Both the position numbers and the translations under genes were made by a program. Positions 6,278 through 13,331 of a stretch of DNA of 27,503 nucleotides are shown here, one piece after another. The stretch is from Bacillota bacterium (GTDB taxonomy: Bacteria > Bacillota > Clostridia > Peptostreptococcales > Anaerovoracaceae): contig JAEEPD010000075.1 in the NCBI GenBank assembly GCA_016284575.1, forward strand, positions 1 through 27,503. Direction: 5' to 3'. Positions within the stretch are counted from its first letter, which is position 1. Each line of letters opens with the position of its first letter. Under the pieces are notes generated by a model. The model saw only the letters and a list, made by a program, of their open reading frames with translations, did no database searches and had not been told where the DNA came from.

Positions 6278-7180
6278 ATGAAGAATGTATTGTTTATAGT
6301 AAATCCTGTCTCCGGCAAGCTCAGGGGCAGGACCGCCCTCTTCGATGTGCTGAACGTTTTCTGCAAGGAGGGCTGGTCTGTGCGCACCGCCCTGACCCAG
6401 CACCGGGGCCACTGCAGGCAGCTCACAGAGGAGGCCGTAAAAAGCGGCAGCTACGATCTTATAGTCTGCTGCGGAGGAGACGGGACCCTTAATGAAGCCA
6501 TATCCGGCCTCATACAGTCCAGTTCGGACGGAAAGGCACAGATCCCTCTTGGCTATATCCCCACCGGAAGCACCAACGATTTTGCCACCACCCTTGGAAT
6601 ATCCTCGGAGCCGGAGGAAGCGGCAGAAGCCATAGTCGGAGGACGCCTAAGGTCCCTGGACATAGGCCAGTTCGGAGACGACAAATACTTTTCCTACATC
6701 GCATCCTTCGGGGCCTTTACCGCAGCCTCCTACAACGCCAATCAGGACCTCAAGAACATTTTCGGCCACTTCGCTTACATTATCGAGGGCGTCAGAAGCG
6801 TCTACGACATAGAGCCTGAGCGGGCCGTGATCTATGCCGACGGCATACGCTACAAGAGCAGCTACATCTTCTGCTCCGTCAGCAATACCACCTCCGCAGG
6901 CGGCTTAGTAAAGCTCTCCGAGGACGAAATAGACCTGAACGACGGGCTTTTCGAGCTGATGCTTATCCGCTACCCCGAAAGCACCGGCGACATGTCAGAA
7001 ATCATCGCAGGCATCACAACCAACGACTTTTCCAGCGGCATGTTCGAGTTCATCAAGGCAAAGGAGCTGCAGTTCGTCTACGAGGGCAGCAAAGCCTGGA
7101 CCCTGGACGGCGAAAAGGCCGTGGCAAACGACGGAGTATACATTAAAAACCTCCACTCAGCCATCAAAATGTATATATAA
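6278..7180 (+). CDS. Diacylglycerol-kinase-family lipid kinase (DgkB/YegS type)
   Basis: A cytoplasmic, membrane-associating lipid kinase of 300 residues, the normal length. Motifs in order: NPVSGK (9-14), the nucleotide-binding GGDGTLNE (66-73), and PTGSTNDFA (95-103). A C-terminal beta-sandwich ends in the LDGE-type motif (TLDGEKA) typical of the family. In Gram-positives, DgkB returns diacylglycerol, produced in bulk by lipoteichoic acid synthesis, to the phospholipid pool. This is a plausible role given the LTA-synthase-like gene at 24593-26932, but the substrate is inferred. The ATG at 6278 follows AAAGGTGA at good spacing; an upstream in-frame ATG at 6233 would lack this. Single-gene unit with its own terminator. 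Confidence 0.9.
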   Translation: MKNVLFIVNPVSGKLRGRTALFDVLNVFCKEGWSVRTALTQHRGHCRQLTEEAVKSGSYDLIVCCGGDGTLNEAISGLIQSSSDGKAQIPLGYIPTGSTNDFATTLGISSEPEEAAEAIVGGRLRSLDIGQFGDDKYFSYIASFGAFTAASYNANQDLKNIFGHFAYIIEGVRSVYDIEPERAVIYADGIRYKSSYIFCSVSNTTSAGGLVKLSEDEIDLNDGLFELMLIRYPESTGDMSEIIAGITTNDFSSGMFEFIKAKELQFVYEGSKAWTLDGEKAVANDGVYIKNLHSAIKMYI

Positions 7181-7200
7181 AGGCAGAACTGAAAGCAAAG

Positions 7201-7233
7201 CGGCCCGGAAGCACAGCCTCCGGACCGTTTTTT
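7201..7233 (+). terminator. Rho-independent terminator of the lipid kinase gene
   Basis: CGGCCCGGA pairs with TCCGGACCG, with one C-A mismatch, around a 9-base loop, then six T residues. Confidence 0.8.
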
Positions 7234-7268
7234 ATGCTTTATTTGCTTATGTGTAGTTTTTTATCGCA

Positions 7269-8642
7269 TTATTCTCCTGCCAGAGCCATTATGGCGTCCG
7301 CCAGAAGCTTGGTATTGATGTCTATCTGCTCCATGGTCAGATATTCGTTGGCCACGTGGACGCTGCTGGGGCACTTGTAGCCCTCGGGACCGAAGCTTAC
7401 GGCATTCTTAAGATGCCTTGCGTAGGTGCCTCCGCCTATTCTCATGGGCTTTGCGTCCTTTTCGCCTGTACGCTCTATAAACACATTCAGAAGGCCCTGG
7501 ACCAGCTCGGAATCCTCGGGGATGGAGAAGCCCATGCCGTAGCGCCAGCCCTCCAGCTTGCCGCCGGCCTCCTTCGCAGCCTTGGTCAGCTGTCCCTTTA
7601 TGAGCTCCTGATCCATGCTGGTGGGGACTCTCAGATCCAGCTTAAGGCTCATGCCGTTCTCATCCCAGCGCATGACGCCCAGATTGCAGGTCAGGCGGCC
7701 CGAATAGTCCTCAAAGTCCAGACCCAGACTCTGTCCGTAGTATTCCATCTTGAAGCTGCTTGCAAGGGCTTCTATGGTCTTTCTGTCTTCTGTGGGAAGA
7801 GGCAGAGTGACCATGGCATAGATCAGTGCCTGCAGAGCGTTGGCTCCCTCCCAGGGCAGAGATGCATGGCAGCTGATGCCTGTCATGTTTATCTTAGTGC
7901 CCTCCTCCAGACTCTCCAGCTCCCAGCTGAGACCCTCAGGCAGTTCAACTGCGCTGAGGCAGCGGTTTACGGTCCTTCTGTCCAGAGGAACTATGGCCCA
8001 GGCTGTTCCCGGAGCGATGTTCGCGGCCTGCCCTGCCTCCATCTTTATGGAAGAGCTGTATTCCTTTTTGATGACAGCGCCGCAGCCGCTCTTTTCAGAG
8101 CTCACCACGGGATAATTGGCGTCGGGGCTGAAGGAAAGATCCGGCATACCCATCTTTTCGATGTAGTGGTCTATGCACTTCATGCCTGTCTCCTCGTTGC
8201 AGCCAAGGATTATGCGTACCCTGCGCTTGAGGGGAATTCCGCATTCCTTCACAGCCTTAAGAGCATATATGGACATGATGGCTGGACCCTTATCGTCCAG
8301 AGCGCCTCTTGCGTAGAGCTTGTCGTCGTGGATCTCCGCCGCAAAGGGAGGATAGAGCCAGCCGTCTCCTGTGGGCACCACGTCCAGGTGGGCCAGGATA
8401 CCGAGGATCTCGTCCCCTTCGCCGTAATCTATATAGCCGCAGTAGCCGTCCAGATTGGTTGCTTCAAAACCCATGGACTGAGCCATGGCCAGCGTATTCT
8501 CCAGGCAGTCATACACATCCTTGCCAAAGGGCATGCCCTCCTGAGCCTCGCCCTGCAGCGTGGGATAGCGCAGGCAGGCCTGCAGATCTTCTATGAGCTC
8601 CTGCTTGTGGTCCTCTATCCATTTGTCAACTTGTGGATTCAT
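7269..8642 (-). CDS. Dipeptidase, PepV/Sapep type (M20 family)
   Basis: A cytoplasmic two-zinc exopeptidase that cleaves dipeptides and some N-terminal residues, used in peptide scavenging. The 457 residues match PepV (about 470). Metal and catalytic residues are visible: LAHLDVVP with His85 and Asp87, ALDDKGP with Asp116-Asp117, CNEETGM with the catalytic and metal glutamates 150-151, SFSPDANYPV with Asp174, and SVHVANE with the final His429. The long dimerisation or lid insertion between 180 and 370 is present. A strong AAGGAGG site precedes ATG 8642. It follows the ABC permease gene by only 75 bases on the same strand and may be read from that transcript or from its own promoter. Confidence 0.9.
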   Translation of the reverse strand: MNPQVDKWIEDHKQELIEDLQACLRYPTLQGEAQEGMPFGKDVYDCLENTLAMAQSMGFEATNLDGYCGYIDYGEGDEILGILAHLDVVPTGDGWLYPPFAAEIHDDKLYARGALDDKGPAIMSIYALKAVKECGIPLKRRVRIILGCNEETGMKCIDHYIEKMGMPDLSFSPDANYPVVSSEKSGCGAVIKKEYSSSIKMEAGQAANIAPGTAWAIVPLDRRTVNRCLSAVELPEGLSWELESLEEGTKINMTGISCHASLPWEGANALQALIYAMVTLPLPTEDRKTIEALASSFKMEYYGQSLGLDFEDYSGRLTCNLGVMRWDENGMSLKLDLRVPTSMDQELIKGQLTKAAKEAGGKLEGWRYGMGFSIPEDSELVQGLLNVFIERTGEKDAKPMRIGGGTYARHLKNAVSFGPEGYKCPSSVHVANEYLTMEQIDINTKLLADAIMALAGE

Positions 8643-8686
8643 TTACAGTCCTCCTTATGATGATCACAGTTATGCGTATTTCCTTT

Positions 8687-8715
8687 ATCCTGTCATCTAT
8701 CGCAGCTTTTGTCAA
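8687..8715 (-). promoter_or_regulatory. Possible promoter of the dipeptidase gene
   Basis: A perfect TTGACA (8715-8710, minus strand) lies directly after the permease stop codon. The -10 candidate at 17 bases is weak (CAGGAT), so activity is uncertain. Confidence 0.3.
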
Positions 8716-8717
8716 CT

Positions 8718-11282
8718 TTAATCCACATTTTTAAGCGCCACATCCATGGGTATTTTGCGTATTCTTCTGTAATCGATCACAGATACCAGAGCATATCCTA
8801 TAAGCAGATACACAACCGCCAGCACCATGGATGAGGGCTTCATGTAGAAGGGGAAATATCCGTCCATGGACAGAATAAAGGCCTTGAACACCACTTTCAT
8901 GATATAAAAGCCCGCCACAAACCCGATAAGAGCGCAAACAGTTACAACTATGCCTGTGGGCAGCATGTAAAGGGATGCTATCTCCCCGTTCCTGAAGCCC
9001 AGGATTTTGGACATTGAGATCGGGTTTTCGTTTTTCTCGATAATTATCTTAGCAAGAAGATAGATCAGAGCCATTGAAAGCACCACAAGAGCGTATTTGA
9101 ATACACTCAGGAAGCCGCCCAGAGAATGCATAAGCTGTACCGTTACCTTTGCTATGTCTTCTGTAGTTATGACAGTGGCGATGTACTGCTCATCGATGTC
9201 CGTTATCTCATGTCTTGAGAAAAAGCCGGAGAATTCATCCTGCTCCATGCCGAAGACTCTGTTGAAAGCGTCCTTATCCATAAAGACCGCCATGCCGCCG
9301 TCATAATCTACAATACCTGCAACAGTAAAGCTGTAGGTTCTGTTTTCGTACTCCTCGTGAAGACTTATCTCGTCGCCCACTGCAAGAGCGAATTTGCTGC
9401 TGAAGGCGCTGGATACGTATACATCCCCATCCTTCTGCTCGCCCTCCAGGCTGATGTAGGCGCTGTTCTTCCGGATGCCGTAGACGTTTATCTTTTCGTC
9501 TCCCCCGCTGCCTCTTCCCTCAAACATGGACTCACCGCTCTTGGGATACATCAGAGTTTTTGCGCTGAAGCTCTCTGCGGAGGGCTCTGAGGTCTGGATC
9601 AGCTCATTGTTTTTATCCCTGCTTCCCATCAGCATGTACTGATAATCCGCGAAGATCATATCCGGAGCCCTGTCACCGTAATTCGTAAGTGAATCCGGAA
9701 GTCCGAAGGCAAAGCAGAGCATCAGTTCTATGAAGATGACACCGAAGATCAGTATGGCGTAGTTCGGCAGGTTCTGAAGCAGCACCCTGAGCCTGAATCT
9801 TCTGAGGAAGGACCAGGCCGGAAGCCTTCTGGCCTTTGTCTTTTTTGACCGTCCAAGGTCGTGCCTCAGGAATCGCAGCGGGCTGAGCTGAAGCTTTCTG
9901 GTGATCACTATGAGATTGATCAGGAACATCAGAACCAGTGGAATTACCGTAGTCTTGATAAGGGCCGCGCGGCTCCATACAACGCTGCAGGGCGGAAGGC
10001 TGTAGCTGTTGTAGTAGAGATTCACCGCCACATCCTTGAACGCCGTGTAGCCCAGGGCATTGCCTATGGCAGCCCCTATGATCGTCACCAGAGCAGGCAT
10101 GGACATGTAGTGGACCACCAGCTCCGTCCTGCTGTAGCCTGAAGCCCTGAGAGTGCCTATTACAGAGGCTTCCCGGTCTATGGTATTGCTTATTGTCACC
10201 GCAAATATAAAGGCTATTACCGCTATCAGTATGTAGCAGAGAATGGTGGTTCCAACGGAATCACCTTCTATGTCCGAGGGCGCGAAATTGCTTGCCTGCC
10301 GCAGATACTCAGGGATGTAGTCCTTAAGCTCGTTATCATTTACCAGTGTCTGGCTTATCAGCGCCTTAAGGAAGCATTCAGAATGGTCTGCCTTCTCTAT
10401 TTTGTCCGAAGGAGCCTCCTGATACTTCCAGGAATAGCTGTAGTGAACTCTTGAGCTGAACTTATCGAAGCTTTCAGGCGTCACCATTCCAACGTCAAAG
10501 CCGAAGGAATCGAACATCATATCCGTATTGTTCTGGTGAAGGGTCAGATAGTTGACATAGGAAAGGAGGCCCACCACCTGCAGCTTCCTGCTGCCTACGG
10601 TGATGGTATCGCCTACTGTTATCCCCGCATTATCCGCATGCTTGCGGTCGATGGCGATCTCTCCGATACCTTCAGGCGCCCTGCCCTGAATAAAGGCCGC
10701 CCTGTCGATCTGTGAATCGCTTTTATATATCCTGACAGTGCCATCGGCTATGCCGTCACTGTTACTGTCCTCTGTTTCATCCCTGTAGAAGTGCTCATAT
10801 ACGCTTACGGCAACGGGAAAGAAGCCATCATCATCCAGCTCGTATCTTGCTGCTATCTTGTCCCACTCCTCATCCACAGCCTTTATGACCTCGGCTCTGG
10901 CGTCCCTGTAGGCATCCTCAACGCTTTTTCTGTATTCATCGCCGGCCTTCATGAACTCAGGAATATCCTTAAGAGACTCCTTGATCTTCTTGTCCGCCTC
11001 CTTCATTCCCTTGTCTATGTAATACTGCCTTACATCGGCCATCTCGCCGCTGCATATACCTGAAAGCAGCTCCTTTGAAGCCCGGCTTGACAGCTCAAAG
11101 CAGCCGTCCTCCAGATTCAGCTCTGTGCGGCCTGCATCGATCGAGGCAAGCATGCTGTCGTGTCCCACGTACATACCGGATATGACACCGATCATGACCA
11201 CCATGAATACGATAATGACCAGATATTTATGCCAGTCAGATACTATCTCCCTTGGAATTCTTCTGATAAGTGGATTTCTCAT
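8718..11282 (-). CDS. ABC transporter permease, MacB/FtsX type
   Basis: An 854-residue membrane protein. One transmembrane helix (20-40) leads into a large extracellular region (about 41-340). This contains a charged helical, probably coiled-coil stretch (94-147) and a MacB-like core. Next comes a FtsX domain (about 345-465), a basic linker, a second transmembrane start (about 505-528), another extracellular domain, and a C-terminal FtsX domain with the last three helices. This duplicated FtsX layout is typical of Bacillota exporters of peptides or lipids and of mechanotransmission ABC systems that do not transport across the membrane. It starts 12 bases after the ATPase gene, so the two form one unit. 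The substrate is unknown. Confidence 0.88.
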   Translation of the reverse strand: MRNPLIRRIPREIVSDWHKYLVIIVFMVVMIGVISGMYVGHDSMLASIDAGRTELNLEDGCFELSSRASKELLSGICSGEMADVRQYYIDKGMKEADKKIKESLKDIPEFMKAGDEYRKSVEDAYRDARAEVIKAVDEEWDKIAARYELDDDGFFPVAVSVYEHFYRDETEDSNSDGIADGTVRIYKSDSQIDRAAFIQGRAPEGIGEIAIDRKHADNAGITVGDTITVGSRKLQVVGLLSYVNYLTLHQNNTDMMFDSFGFDVGMVTPESFDKFSSRVHYSYSWKYQEAPSDKIEKADHSECFLKALISQTLVNDNELKDYIPEYLRQASNFAPSDIEGDSVGTTILCYILIAVIAFIFAVTISNTIDREASVIGTLRASGYSRTELVVHYMSMPALVTIIGAAIGNALGYTAFKDVAVNLYYNSYSLPPCSVVWSRAALIKTTVIPLVLMFLINLIVITRKLQLSPLRFLRHDLGRSKKTKARRLPAWSFLRRFRLRVLLQNLPNYAILIFGVIFIELMLCFAFGLPDSLTNYGDRAPDMIFADYQYMLMGSRDKNNELIQTSEPSAESFSAKTLMYPKSGESMFEGRGSGGDEKINVYGIRKNSAYISLEGEQKDGDVYVSSAFSSKFALAVGDEISLHEEYENRTYSFTVAGIVDYDGGMAVFMDKDAFNRVFGMEQDEFSGFFSRHEITDIDEQYIATVITTEDIAKVTVQLMHSLGGFLSVFKYALVVLSMALIYLLAKIIIEKNENPISMSKILGFRNGEIASLYMLPTGIVVTVCALIGFVAGFYIMKVVFKAFILSMDGYFPFYMKPSSMVLAVVYLLIGYALVSVIDYRRIRKIPMDVALKNVD

Positions 11283-11294
11283 AGCATTGCCACC

Positions 11295-12002
11295 TTACCA
11301 TTCAAGCTCGGAGGCTGGAAGCCTGCTGCTGTTTGTTTCGCTGCTTCTGACTATTCCGTCCCTGAGCTTTATTACATGGTCCGCCATGTATTTGATGGCC
11401 TCATTGTGGGTGACCATTATGACTGTGCTTCCGTATTTTCTGTTGCAGTCCTCAATAAGGGCCAGTATTTCCTTGGAGGTCTTGTAATCCAGAGCGCCGG
11501 TGGGCTCATCGCACATGAGTATGTCCGGATTCTTGACCACAGCCCGTCCTATGGATACCCTCTGCTGCTGACCGCCGGATAGCTGATTTGGATACTTGTA
11601 CTTGTGCTCCTGCAGCCCCAGTGTGGTGATGACCTCCTCCACATCCAGCGGACTGTCCGAAAGGTAGGCCCCCACCTCTATGTTTTCCTTAACATTCAGA
11701 TTGGGTATGAGATTGTACATCTGGAAAACATAGCCCAGATGCCTGCGCCTGTACATGGTAAGCTGGCTTTCGTTCATGTCCTCCAGCTTGTCTCCGTCGA
11801 TGCTCACGTAGCCCGAGTCAGGTGTATCGATGGCTCCGATTATGTTAAGCAGCGTGGATTTTCCGGAGCCTGAAGGCCCGAGAAGCACGCAGAACTCGCC
11901 CTTTTTGACGCTGAAGTTCATGCCCCTCAGCACGTCCTGCCTTGCCTCCCCTGTGCCGTAGCTCTTTTTTAGATCCTTTATTTCAAGAAAACTGTCACTC
12001 AT
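11295..12002 (-). CDS. ABC transporter ATP-binding protein, LolD/MacB type
   Basis: The 235-residue ATPase partner of the downstream permease. Walker A GPSGSGKST (42-50), the Q-loop in YVFQMYNL (91-98), the signature LSGGQQQR (141-148), Walker B ILMCDEPTGALD (161-172) and the H-loop in MVTHN are all intact. This subfamily drives MacB, LolCDE and BceAB-type systems, in which ATP use changes the shape of the extracellular domain. A GGAGGGAT site precedes ATG 12002. It is the first gene of a transcript with a strong promoter and two inverted repeats upstream. No two-component or TetR gene is adjacent, so its regulator must be elsewhere. Confidence 0.93.
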   Translation of the reverse strand: MSDSFLEIKDLKKSYGTGEARQDVLRGMNFSVKKGEFCVLLGPSGSGKSTLLNIIGAIDTPDSGYVSIDGDKLEDMNESQLTMYRRRHLGYVFQMYNLIPNLNVKENIEVGAYLSDSPLDVEEVITTLGLQEHKYKYPNQLSGGQQQRVSIGRAVVKNPDILMCDEPTGALDYKTSKEILALIEDCNRKYGSTVIMVTHNEAIKYMADHVIKLRDGIVRSSETNSSRLPASELEW

Positions 12003-12028
12003 TATATCCCTCCTACAGCTATCCGTAT

Positions 12029-12050
12029 GCTTGAGTTAGCTCAAGCTAAC
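12029..12050 (-). promoter_or_regulatory. Overlapping alternative hairpins in the ABC operon leader
   Basis: GCTTGAG-TTAG-CTCAAGC (12029-12046) and GTTAGC-TCAA-GCTAAC (12035-12050) are both perfect inverted repeats that share bases, so only one can form at a time. They lie in the 5' leader of the ATPase gene, about 26 bases before its start. Confidence 0.45.
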
Positions 12051-12063
12051 CTTATGTCATTTT

Positions 12064-12090
12064 TTTACGTGCAAGAGACCTGCACGTAAA
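12064..12090. promoter_or_regulatory. Inverted repeat, candidate operator
   Basis: TTTACGTGCA (12064-12073) and TGCACGTAAA (12081-12090) are perfect 10-bp arms separated by 7 bases. The site starts about 10 bases downstream of the -10 box of the ABC promoter. Its size and symmetry suit a dimeric TetR-, MarR- or GntR-like repressor. There is no U-tract, so a terminator is less likely. Confidence 0.6.
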
Positions 12091-12099
12091 GATGTATAA

Positions 12100-12128
12100 A
12101 CAATAAAGTATTTTTATTGCACTGTCAA
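12100..12128 (-). promoter_or_regulatory. Promoter of the ABC transporter operon
   Basis: On the minus strand, a perfect TTGACA (12128-12123) and TATTGT (12105-12100) are 17 bases apart, about 100 bases upstream of the ATPase start. Between them lies another inverted repeat, CAATAAA-N5-TTTATTG (12101-12119). Confidence 0.7.
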
Positions 12129-12158
12129 TATATTTTTTTAGTGGAGCTCCGACTCATT

Positions 12159-12407
12159 TTACGGGCTCTGTCTGTCTATGAGCTTAAGCTTTTCCACTCT
12201 GCTCAGCTTTTTTATAGCAGCCTCTCTTTTGCTTGCAGAGGACCGGTCCTCAGCCTCCTCAAGGTAGACCATTTCAAGAGCTCCGTGCACCCTGGTATAC
12301 TTTGCCCCCGCCCCCTTCTGATGCATCTTAAGCCGCCTCTTGGGGTCCGTTGTGATGCCTGTATATAGAGTTTTATCCCTGCAAAGCAGAATATATACGT
12401 AATACAT
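12159..12407 (-). CDS. GIY-YIG domain protein (UPF0213/YhbQ-like)
   Basis: A small protein of 82 residues with the GIY-YIG nuclease fold: YYVYILLC at the N-terminus, LYTGITTDPKRRLKMH with the conserved arginine, and a C-terminal ASKREAAIKKL block with the catalytic-type glutamate. Bacterial single-domain members of this family are mostly uncharacterised and are suspected of a role in DNA repair or structure-specific cleavage. The ATG at 12407 matches the family start. A longer frame back to 12446 would overlap the upstream terminator hairpin. There is no ribosome binding site, and a TATAAT box ends only 6 bases before the ATG, so the transcript may be leaderless. Confidence 0.85.
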   Translation of the reverse strand: MYYVYILLCRDKTLYTGITTDPKRRLKMHQKGAGAKYTRVHGALEMVYLEEAEDRSSASKREAAIKKLSRVEKLKLIDRQSP

Positions 12408-12413
12408 GGATTG

Positions 12414-12419
12414 ATTATA
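12414..12419 (-). promoter_or_regulatory. -10 box of the GIY-YIG gene
   Basis: A perfect TATAAT on the minus strand, 6 bases before the start codon. No good -35 box is visible 17 bases upstream, because the terminator hairpin occupies that place. Confidence 0.4.
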
Positions 12420-12421
12420 AC

Positions 12422-12446
12422 ACAAAATGGGCCCCGAAGGACCCAT
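12422..12446 (-). terminator. Terminator of the yjiM-yjiL operon
   Basis: On the minus strand, ATGGGTCC pairs with GGGCCCAT (8 pairs, one G-U) around a UUCG tetraloop, then TTTTGTG. It lies 55 bases after the activator gene. Confidence 0.75.
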
Positions 12447-12500
12447 TATATGCTTCAGTATTTTCTTAAGGGAACCAACGCGTAGCCCGGTTCGCTAAGA

Positions 12501-13262
12501 TTATCTTATTGCCGCGCCAAGAGCGCCTGCAAATCTGGCGTCCGGACAGGTGACCACAGGAAAGCCCAGAGCCTTCTCAAGGCTTGCTCTTATGTATTCC
12601 ATATCGCAGAGGCCGCCGGTGAGGCAGTAATTGGTGCTTGCGCCCTGGAGCCTTCCCACTTGGGAGACCACCTTTTCGATAATGGATGCCACCACCGCAT
12701 AGGCTATATTTTCGCGGCTTTCACCCTTGCCTATAAGGGAGATGACCTCGGATTCCGCAAATACCGTGCACATGGAGCTGATCTTTACGCCTCCGCCCTG
12801 CTCTGCCATGTCGCAAAGCGTGGGAAGGCTCACCCCAAGAGAATTTGCCATGACCTCAAGGAAACGCCCCGTACCTGCGGAGCACTTGTCATTCATAAGA
12901 AAATCCCTTACGCTTCCGTCCACCACGGAGATGACCTTGGTGTCCTGTCCGCCTATATCGATAACGGTAAGGTTATTCTTTCCGAAGAGCTGAACAGCGC
13001 CCTTGCCGTGGCAGCTGATCTCGGTGACGGTTTTTGTGGCATAGGGAACAGATATCCTTCCATAGCCCGTGGCTATCACCTTTGCTGCCCCTGCAGGATC
13101 AAAGCCCTTCTCTGCAAGAAGCTTTCTGATGCCCTCTGCAGTCTCTATGCTGGACCAGCCCGTGGGCTGCAGATCGGTGAATATGATCCTTTTATTTTCA
13201 TCCACCACCACAGTCTTGGCGCTGGTGGAGCCTATATCTATGCCGATCGAATACTTTTCCAT
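12501..13262 (-). CDS. yjiL: Activator ATPase of 2-hydroxyacyl-CoA dehydratase type (YjiL/HgdC family)
   Basis: An ASKHA-fold ATPase that uses ATP hydrolysis to fire a low-potential electron from a shared [4Fe-4S] cluster into its partner protein. The 253 residues match E. coli YjiL and HgdC. Visible features are GIDIGSTSAKTVVVD (7-21) and DIGGQDTKV (102-110) for nucleotide binding, and one cluster-binding cysteine per half-site: Cys127 in KCSAGTGRFLE and Cys165 in MCTVFAESEV. Two subunits together hold one cluster. A CAGGAG site precedes ATG 13262; an upstream extension to 13286 would lack it. It is second in the operon after yjiM. By the E. coli yjiM/yjiL precedent it should reduce the double-cubane-type partner, not a classical heterodimeric dehydratase. 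Confidence 0.92.
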   Translation of the reverse strand: MEKYSIGIDIGSTSAKTVVVDENKRIIFTDLQPTGWSSIETAEGIRKLLAEKGFDPAGAAKVIATGYGRISVPYATKTVTEISCHGKGAVQLFGKNNLTVIDIGGQDTKVISVVDGSVRDFLMNDKCSAGTGRFLEVMANSLGVSLPTLCDMAEQGGGVKISSMCTVFAESEVISLIGKGESRENIAYAVVASIIEKVVSQVGRLQGASTNYCLTGGLCDMEYIRASLEKALGFPVVTCPDARFAGALGAAIR

Positions 13263-13288
13263 GCAATTCTCCTGTAAATACGGCAACA

Positions 13289-13308
13289 GGCAGGCACAAA
13301 GGCCTGCC
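13289..13308 (-). promoter_or_regulatory. Intercistronic hairpin between yjiM and yjiL
   Basis: GGCAGGC and GCCTGCC form a 7-bp stem around 6 bases, in the 69-base gap. It has no U-tract. It may stabilise the yjiM mRNA end or reduce read-through into the activator gene. Confidence 0.45.
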
Positions 13309-13331
13309 CGCCGCCATGTATTGATCTAAGT

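Noticed and set aside
7356..8660. 434-codon open frame antisense to the dipeptidase gene
   Set aside because: The complementary strand carries all zinc-site motifs of PepV. The antisense product has no recognisable domain and no convincing start site.
12408..12446. 13-residue N-terminal extension of the GIY-YIG protein
   Set aside because: It would overlap the upstream terminator hairpin, and the family starts at MYYVYIL.
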